From Gulosibacter macacae (lineage in GTDB: Bacteria; Actinomycetota; Actinomycetes; Actinomycetales; Microbacteriaceae): a DNA stretch of 64,000 bases. Position numbers and translations under genes: made by a program. The stretch covers positions 62,001 to 126,000 of the forward strand of contig NZ_RQVS01000001.1 of assembly GCF_003865375.1 (NCBI RefSeq). Reading direction: 5' to 3'. Below the pieces are notes generated by a model. That model was not told the origin of the DNA and ran no database searches. It saw only the letters and a program-made list of their open reading frames with translations. Of the stretch, positions 1-8,813 are shown piece after piece; within the stretch, counting starts at the first letter, position 1; each line of letters opens with the position of its first letter.

Positions 1-1648
1 CCTCGACAGCGCGACGCACTGCATCCGGCACCTCGGCGTCGGTCTCGACGCGAATGCCGACGCCGCCGAATGCTTCGGCGAGCTTCGCGAAATCGGGGTT
101 TTGCAGCTGCGTACCCGAGACGCGACCCGGGTAGTCGCGTTCCTGGTGGGTACGAATCGTGCCGTACTCCTGGTTGTCCGAAACGATCACGAGCGGCGTC
201 GCGCCGTACTGCGTCGCGGTCGCCAGCTCCTGACCGTTCATGAGGAACTCGCCGTCACCGGCGATGGTCACCACGAAACGCTCCGGGTACTGCAGTGCCG
301 CGGCGACGGCCGAGGGCACCGAGTAACCCATCGAACCGTTGCGCGCCGAGATCATCGAGGCGTAGCCGCGAGTGGGGAAGTAGCGGTGCGCCCAATTCGT
401 GTGCTCGCCGGCACCGAAGGTGACCATTGCATCCTGAGGAAGGAGGGGCACGAGGTTTGCCATGAGCGTGTCCATCGACGCCTTGCCCTCGCCGGGAGTT
501 GCCGACGGCAAGGCCGAGAACTCTTCCTGCTGACCGCGCAGCTCCTGCGTCCACTCACGCCACGAGTCCTTGACCGGCAGGTCCATGCGCACGAGGTCGC
601 GGATGAACACATCCGGCTTCGAGACGATCTGGTGTGAGAGCGGGCCCGAGCGGCCGCGCAGGTCGGGGTCGATGGTGACGATGAAGTTGCGCTGATCCCA
701 GTTCTGGCGGCCGGTGAAGCCCGAGGTGATCACGTCGCCGGGAACGGTGCCGACGAACACGATGAGGTCGGTCTCTTCAAGCAGCTTGTTCGAGAATGCC
801 GGGCGGCCGTAGCCGAGCGGGCCGACATATGACGGTGAGTCAAACGGCACCGTGCCCTCGCAGCGCCATTCGGCGGCCGCGGGCAGTGAGTGGTCTTCGA
901 GCCACTTGGTGAACTGTTCGGCACCGGCGTGGGTCCAGTCGTTACCGCCGAACACGAACAGGGGCTTCTCTGATTCGAGCAGCGATTGACGCAGCGACTT
1001 CCAGTCTTCAACGGTCATACCGCCTGATGCGACGGGAATGTACGGGTGAATCGCGCCGTCGACCTCCATCTTGATGATGTCTTCGGGGAGGCCCACGACG
1101 ACCGGGCCGGGGCGACCGGCCGAGGCTGCGAACATGGCTTCGGCGACGACTTCGCTCGCGCGGGCCGGGTGGTCGAGCACCATGACGCGCTTCGCTCCCG
1201 AGCCGAACCACTGCTTCGGGTCGAACTCCTGGAACGCTTCTTTCTCACGGTGTTCGAACGGGATGAGGCCGACGAAGAGCACGAGCGCGGTCGAGTCCTG
1301 CCAAGCGGTGTGGAGGCCCACGTGGGCGTTCGCGGCACCGGGGCCGCGGGTGACCATCGCGACGCCAGGAATGGGGAGAAGCTTGCCGTCGGCTTCGGCC
1401 ATGTAGGTGGCGCCACCCTCGTGGCGGCAGATGACGGTCTCGATCGATGACTCGTGAAGGCCGTCGAGCACGTCGAGGAAGCTCTCGCCCGGCACGATGT
1501 GCACGCGCTCAACGCCGTGTGCTTCAAGCGATTCCACAATCACGTGGCCGGCTGACTTGCGCTGCGTCGTCTGGTGCTTGGCTGCCGTCACCGCCTCGAT
1601 GGTGGGGATGGCTCCGGTCATCGGCGCGCTCGAATCAAACTTCCTCAT
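1..1648 (-). CDS. Thiamine-diphosphate-dependent acetolactate synthase-like enzyme (C-terminus off the left edge)
   Basis: About 549 codons are open from an ATG at 1648 to the window edge, so the C-terminus is missing. The N-terminal Pyr domain carries the conserved catalytic-Glu context RHEGGATYMAEADG near residue 85, followed by TRGPGAANAHVGL. The ThDP/Mg motif GDGEFLMN with a downstream SDN lies near residue 464. This is the three-domain layout of the acetolactate synthase, pyruvate oxidase and benzoylformate decarboxylase superfamily, but the exact substrate cannot be fixed from the sequence. It has an N-terminal extension of about 30 residues before the Pyr domain. A GAGG sequence upstream of the ATG can serve as the ribosome binding site. 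It is transcribed divergently from the CsoR-type module, with no obvious functional link. Confidence 0.85.
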   Translation of the reverse strand, partial: MRKFDSSAPMTGAIPTIEAVTAAKHQTTQRKSAGHVIVESLEAHGVERVHIVPGESFLDVLDGLHESSIETVICRHEGGATYMAEADGKLLPIPGVAMVTRGPGAANAHVGLHTAWQDSTALVLFVGLIPFEHREKEAFQEFDPKQWFGSGAKRVMVLDHPARASEVVAEAMFAASAGRPGPVVVGLPEDIIKMEVDGAIHPYIPVASGGMTVEDWKSLRQSLLESEKPLFVFGGNDWTHAGAEQFTKWLEDHSLPAAAEWRCEGTVPFDSPSYVGPLGYGRPAFSNKLLEETDLIVFVGTVPGDVITSGFTGRQNWDQRNFIVTIDPDLRGRSGPLSHQIVSKPDVFIRDLVRMDLPVKDSWREWTQELRGQQEEFSALPSATPGEGKASMDTLMANLVPLLPQDAMVTFGAGEHTNWAHRYFPTRGYASMISARNGSMGYSVPSAVAAALQYPERFVVTIAGDGEFLMNGQELATATQYGATPLVIVSDNQEYGTIRTHQERDYPGRVSGTQLQNPDFAKLAEAFGGVGIRVETDAEVPDAVRRAVE

Positions 1649-1770
1649 GGTCGGTCCTCGCTGTACTTCGTTGTCTCCAGGGCTGAATTTCTCATTCTGT
1701 CACTGGATGAGTGGTCAGGTATTTGAACGGCATTCACCAGGAGAGAGATTGCGCAAAATGACGAGTTTCG

Positions 1771-1786
1771 ATACCCTAGGGGGTAT
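1771..1786. promoter_or_regulatory. Probable CsoR-family operator (ATACCC-TAGG-GGGTAT)
   Basis: The inverted repeat ATACCC/GGGTAT flanks a TAGG core, 29 bp before the start of the Cys-rich mini-protein and about 290 bp before the CsoR-type regulator. G-tract/C-tract inverted repeats flanked by AT are the known operator type of CsoR/RcnR/CstR repressors. Autoregulation of the small operon is inferred. Confidence 0.7.
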
Positions 1787-1814
1787 AAAAATTACCAATC
1801 AATGGGAGTTTCTG

Positions 1815-2000
1815 ATGTGTCGACCGATCAATTGCAAGGTGTGCAATAAGACGACCTGGGCGGGCTGTGGCCAGCACGTTGCTGCGGTCAAGGCGAGCGT
1901 GCCCGCCGGGCAATGGTGCAATGGCAAGCACACGGATGCCGAAATTGCCGCGAGCTCGAACAGTGAAGGTGGCTTCTTTAGTCGCCTGTTCGGTCGATAG
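1815..2000 (+). CDS. Cys-rich small protein linked to a CsoR-type regulator
   Basis: A 61-residue protein starting at ATG 1815, which has GGGAG six bases upstream; longer in-frame starts have no such site. Five cysteines (2, 7, 10, 18, 35) and two histidines (21, 39) cluster in the first 40 residues, including CKVC and AGCGQH, so metal (Zn or Cu) or thiol chemistry is likely. The tail ends FFSRLFGR, possibly membrane-associating. I recall similar short actinobacterial proteins opening CRPI.CK.C.KTTWAGCGQHV, but their function is not established. It lies just downstream of the CsoR-type operator and upstream of the regulator, so the two are probably co-induced. Confidence 0.75.
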   Translation: MCRPINCKVCNKTTWAGCGQHVAAVKASVPAGQWCNGKHTDAEIAASSNSEGGFFSRLFGR

Positions 2001-2018
2001 TCCAGTACGGATTAATAA

Positions 2019-2369
<351 letters not shown>

Positions 2370-2375
2370 GGTTCG

Positions 2376-2401
2376 ACGCTTCGAGGGCCTCAGCGCACGG
2401 T
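2376..2401. repeat. Dispersed intergenic repeat, family B, copy 1
   Basis: Contains GCTTCGAGGGCCTCAGCGCACG. The same core recurs in other gaps, as a pair at 2971-3024 and 12862-12903 and near 46104, in both orientations. It lies between the convergent csoR-like and marR genes. Confidence 0.6.
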
Positions 2402-2410
2402 GTTGTTGGC

Positions 2411-2923
2411 TCAGTCGCCGGCGGGGAGGTCTTCGGGGTCGCGGTGCATCCGCTGGTCTGGGTCGAGCACATCGAGCCAGGCGTCGAGAATCCGGATGAG
2501 TTCGTCAACGTCATCGGGGCGCAAAGGGTCGAAGATCACTTCGCGCACCTTCGATACGTGACCCGGTGCAGCCTCGACGATCTTGGCACGGCCGGCCTTC
2601 GTGAGGCAGACATCGGTCGCCCGCGCATCCGACTCATTGGGCAGTCGCTCAACGAGTCCGGCGCGCTCAAGCGCGGTGATCACGCGCGAGAGCCGGGGGA
2701 GCGTCGAGTTCGTGCGGGCGGCAAGTTCGCTCATTTGGATGCGGTTGCCGGGCTGGTCTGACAGGAAGGCCAGCGAGTAGTACTCGACGTGAGTGAGTTC
2801 TGAGTCATGGCGAACCTGGGCATCGAGTGTTGCGGGTAGGAGCTCGAGCACGGCCGCCAAGCGCATCCAGGCGCGGCGTTCGTGATTGGAAAGCCAGCGG
2901 GTCGACTCGGGTTCTGCGCTCAT
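2411..2923 (-). CDS. MarR-family transcriptional regulator
   Basis: A 170-residue winged-helix protein. After an N-terminal helix region come the typical MarR elements: ELTHVEYYSLAFLSDQP, the recognition region MSELAARTNSTLPRLSRVITALERAGLVER and the wing NESDARATDVCLTKAGR. A C-terminal dimerisation helix pair ends in an acidic tail. The ATG at 2923 follows an intergenic stretch carrying repeat family B, so this gene is probably monocistronic. MarR proteins usually repress nearby efflux or stress genes and respond to small aromatic ligands. No obvious target lies beside it; the neighbours are the convergent csoR-like gene and the minus-strand GNAT-AAA+ pair. Its ligand cannot be predicted. Confidence 0.9.
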   Translation of the reverse strand: MSAEPESTRWLSNHERRAWMRLAAVLELLPATLDAQVRHDSELTHVEYYSLAFLSDQPGNRIQMSELAARTNSTLPRLSRVITALERAGLVERLPNESDARATDVCLTKAGRAKIVEAAPGHVSKVREVIFDPLRPDDVDELIRILDAWLDVLDPDQRMHRDPEDLPAGD

Positions 2924-2970
2924 GTGGCAATTGTTGCAGAATTTACTTGCACATACAACTAACGCGCTTA

Positions 2971-3024
2971 GAGGGCCTCAGTACGGGTGCTTCGAGGGCG
3001 GGTACGAGCACTGAGGTTCTCGAA
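2971..3024. repeat. Family B repeat, two facing copies
   Basis: The stretch holds GAGGGCCTCAGTACGGGTGCTT, then GAGCACTGAGGTTCTCGAAGTG, which is the same motif inverted. Together they can fold as a hairpin. It sits in the gap between marR and the gene ending at 3033 and may act as that gene's terminator. Confidence 0.55.
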
Positions 3025-3032
3025 GTGCGGCG

Positions 3033-3887
3033 CTACCCGTCGCGCCTGTGGCGGCGGCGACCGCCCTTGATGGCCTTCTGCTCGCGCTTGTGCTGTTTGC
3101 GAAGCAGCTGCTGTTGCTCCTTCTCGGCGCGCGCAAGTGCGCGCGAAATGGCCTGGTCGTCGGCCTCTGCATCGGCGCGGGCAAGCGCGGCATTGCTCAC
3201 TTCGCCACCGAAGTCGTGAGGTGCGGGGCCAAATGCTCCGGCGGCCGTGCGAATGACCTCGTTCGCGAGCGTGCGATTCCCAAGCGCGCCGATGGCCGCG
3301 CCCACGCCGAACGGCAGCACCTTGCCGACCACGCCACCGATCTGCTTTGAGGCGTAGCGGCGTACGAACACATCGCGCACTCGTCGACCAAGCTCGCCGA
3401 CAAAAATCTCGGGCAGTGCCTGAGTGACGAGCTCGCCCCAAAACGCCGTGCCAATCAGGCCACCGGCCCCGCGACGCAGTACGAAGTCTTGAATGAGCTT
3501 CTTGCCGTGGTCGCCGAGCATGATCGCCATCACGAGCGTGCGGGCGCGTTCGGGGTCATTCGTGCCGTCGTCGTGTATCTCGGCGACGACCAGGGCATAG
3601 AGCGCTGTGAGTTCGAGGAAGCCGAGCACCTCAACGCTGGCAATGGCAACACCGGCTGCCGTACCAACTCCGGGAATTACCGAGGCGGCGCCGACACCGC
3701 CACCGGTTGACATGGCGGTGCGCCGATACCAGCGCTCCGCCACGATGAGCAGCTCTTCGGGCGTGGCGTTTGGGGCTTGGCGGCGCAATCGGCGCACGAA
3801 CGCAATGGCTGTTGGCCGCTGCGCGGTGAGCGCGCGATCAAGCTGGCGCACGAGCAGTGAGTCGTTACGGGTCGTGGTGGTGTTCAT
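3033..3887 (-). CDS. Hydrophobic-core protein with a basic tail, partner of the GNAT-AAA+ gene
   Basis: A protein of 284 residues if started at ATG 3887, which has a GGGGG run upstream. A second ATG at 3944 overlaps the upstream stop as TGATG and would add 19 residues, so the start is unsettled. Residues about 60-105 are rich in Gly, Ala and Val (GGGVGAASVIPGVGTAAGVAIASVE), and a second Gly/Ala segment lies near 190-210. Both could insert into or lie on a membrane. The C-terminus is a charged helix (ALARAEKEQQQLLRKQHKREQ) ending in Arg/Lys. It is weakly reminiscent of EcsC-like proteins but I do not recognise it firmly. Tight coupling to the AAA+ gene suggests it is a substrate or partner. 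Confidence 0.7.
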   Translation of the reverse strand: MNTTTTRNDSLLVRQLDRALTAQRPTAIAFVRRLRRQAPNATPEELLIVAERWYRRTAMSTGGGVGAASVIPGVGTAAGVAIASVEVLGFLELTALYALVVAEIHDDGTNDPERARTLVMAIMLGDHGKKLIQDFVLRRGAGGLIGTAFWGELVTQALPEIFVGELGRRVRDVFVRRYASKQIGGVVGKVLPFGVGAAIGALGNRTLANEVIRTAAGAFGPAPHDFGGEVSNAALARADAEADDQAISRALARAEKEQQQLLRKQHKREQKAIKGGRRRHRRDG

Positions 3888-3943
3888 CGCATCCCCCGGG
3901 GTATATCGCGACAGCGCGGCTGACCGCACTGCGTATCGCAACA

Positions 3944-5227
3944 TCAGAGTCGGGCGATGGTATCGATGTCTTCCTCAAATTCTGCCGCGACATCTGCCGA
4001 GACAGTGGTGCGCGTGGCTCCGACTGCCGTGAGGAAATCGTCGAGCGTCGGGCCGCCGGCAACAGTGCCGCCGTTTTCGGCGACTGCGCGTTCCAGCGCA
4101 ACCTGCGACGCCTTGCGCGCAGCAAACTCAATATCGGCGGGGGAGAAGCCGTCGGTCGCGGTGACCAGTGCCTCGAAATCGAGCCCCTCAGCGGCCTGTG
4201 GCGAGACAAAGCCCTGCCAAATTGCGAGCCGAGCATCCGCATCCGGCAGGCCGATCGGAATCACGTAGTCAAAGCGACCGTGACGCAAGAACGCCGGGTC
4301 GAGGGCGCGGATGAAGTTCGTCGCGCAGATGAGTAGGCGCCCGGGCTTCTCGCGGAAAGTTGGGATGAGCTTGAGGAGTTCGTTCGTCACGCCCTGCATC
4401 GGCGACGGTGGCTCCCCACCGCGCTTCACTGCAATTTCTTCGACCTCGTCGATGAACACGACGGCGTGGTCGAGGCCCTCGATGCGCTCGAAGGTCTCGC
4501 GCAATTCGCCCGCGAGTCCCTTCGGAGAGGCCGCGAGTCGCGAGGGGAACACCTCAATGAACGGCCACTCCAGGCGCGAGGCAATGCCCTTCGCGAAGGT
4601 CGTCTTGCCGGTTCCGGGTGGGCCAAAGAGTACGATTGCGCGCGGTGGCACCACGCCAAAGCGCTCCGCGAGATCGGGGTCAGCAAGGGGCAACACGAGC
4701 CGCTGCTCGAGCACCTGCTTCTCGCGCTGCATGCCACCGATGTTGTGCCAGCGATCGCGATTGAGCATGCGGCCGCCGAGTTCGCGGAGCAACATGATTT
4801 CTTCTTGGCGAATGGGCACATCGCGCTCGAAGAATCGCAGGTGACGCTTGTCGGCGAATCCGGCCTTCGTGAGCGCGCCCACCTGGGTCTGCTCGTCGGG
4901 CACGAGAATCGACAGCCGCTGGATGCCGAGGGGCGCGAGGCGCTGTTCGACGGCGGCGAGCATGGCCCGGCCAATGCCCTGGCGCTGCCACGCCTCGGCA
5001 ACAGCGAAAAAGACGACCCAGCCCTGGTCATGGGCGGCGCGGGCAACCGTGACCCCAACCACTTCATCACCGGCGACGGCGGCGACGGCGACGTCTTTAC
5101 GGGTAGAGGCAAGCACTTCGCTGAGCGCATATACCGGCTCAGTGCCGTTGGCGCGGTACTCCTCCCAGAGGCGTAGCAGGCCGTCGAGATCGGTTGACTG
5201 CAGGTCGCGGATGCGCCAGTTCGTCAT
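3944..5227 (-). CDS. Fusion of an N-terminal GNAT acetyltransferase and an AAA+ ATPase
   Basis: A 427-residue two-domain protein. Residues 1-145 form a GNAT fold with the acetyl-CoA-binding signature RQGIGRA at 82-88 and the late strand ALTKAGF. Residues 150-410 are a classical AAA+ module: Walker A GPPGTGKT (202-209), Walker B VVFIDE (256-261), sensor-1 ATN (302-304), and an FLRHGRFD box with candidate arginine fingers near 315-318. The helical lid ends FSPADIEFAARKA, as in FtsH/proteasomal-type ATPases. An acetylase fused to an unfoldase-like motor suggests a remodelling enzyme that also modifies its target, but this is inference. It ends in a TGATG overlap with the hydrophobic-core gene, so the two are probably translationally coupled. 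Confidence 0.85.
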   Translation of the reverse strand: MTNWRIRDLQSTDLDGLLRLWEEYRANGTEPVYALSEVLASTRKDVAVAAVAGDEVVGVTVARAAHDQGWVVFFAVAEAWQRQGIGRAMLAAVEQRLAPLGIQRLSILVPDEQTQVGALTKAGFADKRHLRFFERDVPIRQEEIMLLRELGGRMLNRDRWHNIGGMQREKQVLEQRLVLPLADPDLAERFGVVPPRAIVLFGPPGTGKTTFAKGIASRLEWPFIEVFPSRLAASPKGLAGELRETFERIEGLDHAVVFIDEVEEIAVKRGGEPPSPMQGVTNELLKLIPTFREKPGRLLICATNFIRALDPAFLRHGRFDYVIPIGLPDADARLAIWQGFVSPQAAEGLDFEALVTATDGFSPADIEFAARKASQVALERAVAENGGTVAGGPTLDDFLTAVGATRTTVSADVAAEFEEDIDTIARL

Positions 5228-5283
5228 TGAAGGAGCTCCCCTCGGTGCGCCACTTGGCGCAAGTGTGGTTCAGTGCATCCAGC

Positions 5284-5763
5284 CTAGGCCTCGTCGTCGA
5301 GGTCGGCAGTCGCCGCATCCATGAGGGGGAGGTGTCGGTTGCGGGCGAGGTCTTGCAACACGATTGACGTCGAGGTGCGCGAGACCGATTCGAGTCGGGC
5401 GATGCGCTCAATCACGCGCTGGAGATCGGCGTTTGAGCGCGCCACGATGCGCAACATGACATCCCACTGGCCGGCGATCGTCGCGCAATCAATGACTTCG
5501 GGAATCGAAAGCAATTGCTCGTGTAGCTGCTCAGTGCCGATGCGCTGATCGATCTGCAGGGTCGTGATTGCGCGCACGGGGTAGCCCATGGGCTCGGCCT
5601 CGAGCTTCGGCAAGATGTCAACGAGGATGCCGGCCTCGCGCATGCGGGTCAGGCGTGCTTGCACAGTGGGGCGCGCGATGCCAAGTTCGCGCGCAGCCTG
5701 CAGCACGCTTGTGCCCGGGTCGTTTGAGAAGAGCTCAACGATGCGGAAATCGAGTCTATCCAT
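5284..5763 (-). CDS. Lrp/AsnC-family transcriptional regulator
   Basis: A 159-residue regulator with an N-terminal helix-turn-helix (SVLQAARELGIARPTVQARLTRMREAGIL, residues about 19-47) and a C-terminal RAM/ligand domain that includes the family motif VIDCATIAGQWDVMLRIVARSNADLQ. Length and order match Lrp/AsnC proteins, which bind amino acids and form octamers. It starts at ATG 5763 and is divergent from a lipoprotein-permease-ATPase importer, with 155 bp between the two starts. That arrangement suggests it controls the importer and that the importer carries an amino acid. The bound ligand is not determinable. Confidence 0.9.
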   Translation of the reverse strand: MDRLDFRIVELFSNDPGTSVLQAARELGIARPTVQARLTRMREAGILVDILPKLEAEPMGYPVRAITTLQIDQRIGTEQLHEQLLSIPEVIDCATIAGQWDVMLRIVARSNADLQRVIERIARLESVSRTSTSIVLQDLARNRHLPLMDAATADLDDEA

Positions 5764-5918
5764 GCTTCATTGCACCTCGATGTCGAAAAGTTATTGACAA
5801 AATGTACATGAGTGTCGCCAAAATAGCGAACGACCTGCTAGGTTTCTTGGCACTGGGAAGTTGATCACTGGTGTTCATTTTCTTCAAACCAGCTATTCGC
5901 AGACGAAGGAGTCTCACG

Positions 5919-6935
5919 ATGCGCAAGCGCAAATTCTTTGGTGGCTTGGCCGTAGCGGCCGTGGCAGCCCTGACCCTCGCAGGATGCGCCGGTGGCGGCA
6001 CGCCTGCCACGACCGACGGTGCAACGACCGGCACCGAAGCCGGTGGCGAGACCTTCAAGGTTGGTATCTCGCAGTTCGTGCAGCACGGCGCGCTCGACGC
6101 GGCGACCGCTGGCTTCCAGCAGGCGCTTGCCGACGCTGGCCTCAACGTCGAATACGACCTGCAGAACGCCAACGCCGAGCAGGGCACGACCGTGACCATC
6201 GCGCAGGCATTCGCTGCCGACTCGAGCATCGACCTCGTGCTCGCGGTCGCCACCCCGTCGGCGCAGGCTGCGGCTACCGCAATCACCGACCGTCCGGTGC
6301 TGTTCACCGCGGTCACTGACCCGGTTTCGGCAGCTCTCGTTGACTCGAACGAAGCTCCCGGCGGCAACGTCACCGGCACCACCGACATGAACCCGGTCGC
6401 CGACCAGATTGCCCTCATCAAGGAGGTCAACCCGGAGGCCGCCACGGTGGGTGTCATCTATGCCTCGGGTGAAGTGAACTCGCAGATCCAGGTCGACATC
6501 GCCCAGGCTGCCGCGACCGAGAACGGCATGACGCTCAAGACCGCGACGGTCTCGACCACCAACGACATTCCGACCGCGCTGGAGTCGCTCGGCGACATCG
6601 ACGCGATCTACGTGCCGACCGACAACCTCGTTGTGGCCGGTATTGACTCGGTCATGCAGTACAGCGACACCAACAAGGTGCCGGTGTTCTCGGGTGACAC
6701 CGCTCCGGTTGAAGAGGCCGGTGCCATCGCCACCTACGGTCTCGACTACGAGAAGCTTGGCTACCAGACCGGCGAGATGGCCGTGAAGATCCTCAAGGGT
6801 GAGGCCGAGCCGGCCACCATGGCCGTTGAGGCGCAGACCGACTTTGACCTCGTGATCAACAAGACGGCTGCTGCCGCCATTGGTCTCGAGATCCCCCAGG
6901 CGCTGCTTGACCGCGCCGCGAAGGTCATCGAGTAA
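5919..6935 (+). CDS. ABC importer substrate-binding lipoprotein (ABC_sub_bind/TrpX-like)
   Basis: A 338-residue lipoprotein. The ATG at 5919 is chosen over an upstream in-frame start because it follows GAAGGA at 5905-5910 and opens a signal peptide (MRKRKFFGGLAVAAVAALTL) with the lipobox LAGC. The mature part has a low-complexity Thr/Gly linker and then a two-lobe periplasmic-binding fold: KVGISQFVQHGALD, PVLFTAVTDPVSAALV, NPEAATVGVIYASGEVNS and a C-terminal YQTGEMAVKILKGE. This is the COG2984 type found in TrpXYZ-like importers. It is tethered outside the membrane and delivers substrate to the permease encoded next. An aromatic or other amino acid is the best guess, given the divergent Lrp gene. 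Confidence 0.9.
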   Translation: MRKRKFFGGLAVAAVAALTLAGCAGGGTPATTDGATTGTEAGGETFKVGISQFVQHGALDAATAGFQQALADAGLNVEYDLQNANAEQGTTVTIAQAFAADSSIDLVLAVATPSAQAAATAITDRPVLFTAVTDPVSAALVDSNEAPGGNVTGTTDMNPVADQIALIKEVNPEAATVGVIYASGEVNSQIQVDIAQAAATENGMTLKTATVSTTNDIPTALESLGDIDAIYVPTDNLVVAGIDSVMQYSDTNKVPVFSGDTAPVEEAGAIATYGLDYEKLGYQTGEMAVKILKGEAEPATMAVEAQTDFDLVINKTAAAAIGLEIPQALLDRAAKVIE

Positions 6936-7014
6936 CCGACCGGATTTCTCTCAGTTCGCGGCCGTGGCCCACCGCGGGTCACGGCCGCGAACGTGTGAGT
7001 AGAAAGGAAATTTC

Positions 7015-8001
7015 ATGATCGGAGCTCTTGAGCTCGGCATCATCTATGCCATCGTTGCGCTCGGTGTGTACCTCACGTTCCGTGTGCTCAACTTCCCCGA
7101 CCTCACCGTCGATGGAAGCTTCACCACCGGTGGCGCTGTCGCGGCCATGATGATCATCACCGGCTGGAACCCCGTCATCGCGACGCTTGCTGCCTTCGTG
7201 GCTGGCCTTGCCGCCGGTGCCATCACCGGCCTCCTGCACACCAAGGGCCGTATCGACGGTCTGCTCGCGGGCATCCTCACCATGATTGCCCTCTGGTCAA
7301 TCAACCTGCGCATCATGGGTATCGCCAATGGCAGCGAAGGCGTCGCCAACCTCGGTCTGCGCGGTCAGCCGACCGTGTTCACTTTTCTGCGCGACAACGG
7401 CATGATGGGCTCGATGGCGAGCGTCGGCCTCCTGCTGGTCGGTGTCATTGTGCTCAAGCTCGTCATCGACTGGTTCCTCGCCACCGACCTGGGTCTGTCG
7501 ATCCAGGCAACCGGTAACAACGAGCAGATGATCCGCTCGTTCGGCGTGAACACCGACGGCAAGAAGATCCTCGGCCTTGCCCTATCGAACGGCCTCGTCG
7601 CTGTGGGTGGTGCGCTCGTTGCGCAGTACTCGGGCTTCGCCGACGTGACCATGGGTATTGGTCTTATCCTCATCGGCCTTGCCTCGGTGATCATCGGTCA
7701 GGCGTTCTTCGGCAACCGCTGGGTGTGGCTTGCCACCATCGGCGTCATCGTCGGTGCGATCCTCTACCGCCTCATCATTTTCTGGGCACTCTCGGTCGGC
7801 CTCAACCCGAACGACATGAAGCTCATCACCGCGGTCATCGTCATCGTGGCGCTACTGCTGCCACGCTTCGGCATCGCCAAGTGCCTCGGCTTTGGTCGCG
7901 CCAACAAGGCGGAAGTTCCAGTGGTCACAGACGTCACCGCGGTGCCGATTCAAGCTGAAGCTTCGACTTCCGCTGCGACGACTCAGGGTGGAAAGGACTA
8001 G
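7015..8001 (+). CDS. ABC importer permease (COG4120/TrpY-like)
   Basis: A 328-residue integral membrane protein with about eight hydrophobic segments. The early motif VYLTFRVLNFPDLTVDGSFTTGG and the central TGNNEQMIRSFGVNTD loop (the cytoplasmic coupling region) are typical of the uncharacterised and branched-chain-like permeases that pair with COG2984 binding proteins. The start at ATG 7015 has AGAAAGGAAA upstream. It lies 79 bp after the lipoprotein gene and 5 bp before the ATPase gene, so one operon is likely. The tail (about 35 residues) is hydrophilic, rich in Ala, Val and Thr, and not part of the transport fold. Confidence 0.9.
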   Translation: MIGALELGIIYAIVALGVYLTFRVLNFPDLTVDGSFTTGGAVAAMMIITGWNPVIATLAAFVAGLAAGAITGLLHTKGRIDGLLAGILTMIALWSINLRIMGIANGSEGVANLGLRGQPTVFTFLRDNGMMGSMASVGLLLVGVIVLKLVIDWFLATDLGLSIQATGNNEQMIRSFGVNTDGKKILGLALSNGLVAVGGALVAQYSGFADVTMGIGLILIGLASVIIGQAFFGNRWVWLATIGVIVGAILYRLIIFWALSVGLNPNDMKLITAVIVIVALLLPRFGIAKCLGFGRANKAEVPVVTDVTAVPIQAEASTSAATTQGGKD

Positions 8002-8006
8002 CCGTC

Positions 8007-8798
8007 ATGCTGCAAGTGCAAGACATCAAGAAGACGTTCTTCCCGAAGACCGTCAACGAAAAGCGGGCGCTCATGGGCGTCGACCTCAACCTCGCCGATG
8101 GTGACTTTGTCACCGTGATCGGTTCGAACGGTGCCGGCAAGTCAACGTTGCTCAACGCGGTGTCGGGCAAGATGCCGATCGACACCGGCGACATCCTGAT
8201 CAACGGCAAGTCGGTGCGCCGGATGCCCGACTACCGCCGGGCGAAGTACATCGGTCGCGTGTTCCAAGACCCGATGGCCGGTACTGCCCCCGATCTCTCG
8301 ATCGAGCAAAACCTCGCGCTCGCGCTTCGCCGCGGACAGTCGCGCGGCCTCGGCCTCGGTATCACCCCGGCCCGTCGTGAGCTCTTCCGCGAAGAGCTGC
8401 AATCGCTCGACCTCGGTCTCGAAAAGCGCATGACGTCGAAGGTCGGCCTCCTCTCGGGTGGTCAGCGCCAGGCGCTGTCGCTTCTCATGGCCGGATTCAC
8501 CAAGCCCGCGATCTTGCTCCTCGACGAGCACACCGCGGCGCTTGACCCGACCCGAGCGGCGCATGTCACCGAGCTGACGCGTCGCATCGTCGACTCCGAA
8601 AAGCTCACCACCCTCATGGTGACTCACAACATGCACCAGGCGATCGACCTCGGCAACCGTCTCATCATGATGCACGAGGGTCGCATCATCTATGAGGTGG
8701 CTGGCGACGCCAAGGCCAACACGACCGTTGACGAACTGCTCGCGCGCTTCGCGGCGATCAAGGGCGCGGTCGTCGACGACAAGACGATGCTCTCGTAG
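8007..8798 (+). CDS. ABC importer ATP-binding protein (COG1101-like)
   Basis: A 263-residue nucleotide-binding subunit. It has Walker A GSNGAGKST (near residue 38), a Q-loop region GRVFQDPMAG, the signature LLSGGQRQALSL, Walker B AILLLDEHTAALDP and the switch histidine in VTHNMHQA. The E-H variant after the Walker B Asp (LLDEHTAALDP) is what I recall for the COG1101 group that accompanies COG2984/COG4120 proteins, which supports a single three-component importer with the two upstream genes. It ends just before a 23-bp perfect hairpin that closes the operon. Confidence 0.92.
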   Translation: MLQVQDIKKTFFPKTVNEKRALMGVDLNLADGDFVTVIGSNGAGKSTLLNAVSGKMPIDTGDILINGKSVRRMPDYRRAKYIGRVFQDPMAGTAPDLSIEQNLALALRRGQSRGLGLGITPARRELFREELQSLDLGLEKRMTSKVGLLSGGQRQALSLLMAGFTKPAILLLDEHTAALDPTRAAHVTELTRRIVDSEKLTTLMVTHNMHQAIDLGNRLIMMHEGRIIYEVAGDAKANTTVDELLARFAAIKGAVVDDKTMLS

Positions 8799-8813
8799 TC
8801 GGCACGGTCACGG

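Noticed and set aside
3889-3906. ATATACCCCGGGGGAT, resembling a CsoR-type operator, just upstream of the hydrophobic-core gene
   Set aside because: It lies inside the overlap region of two coupled genes and the inverted repeat is imperfect. It may serve as the Shine-Dalgarno region instead.
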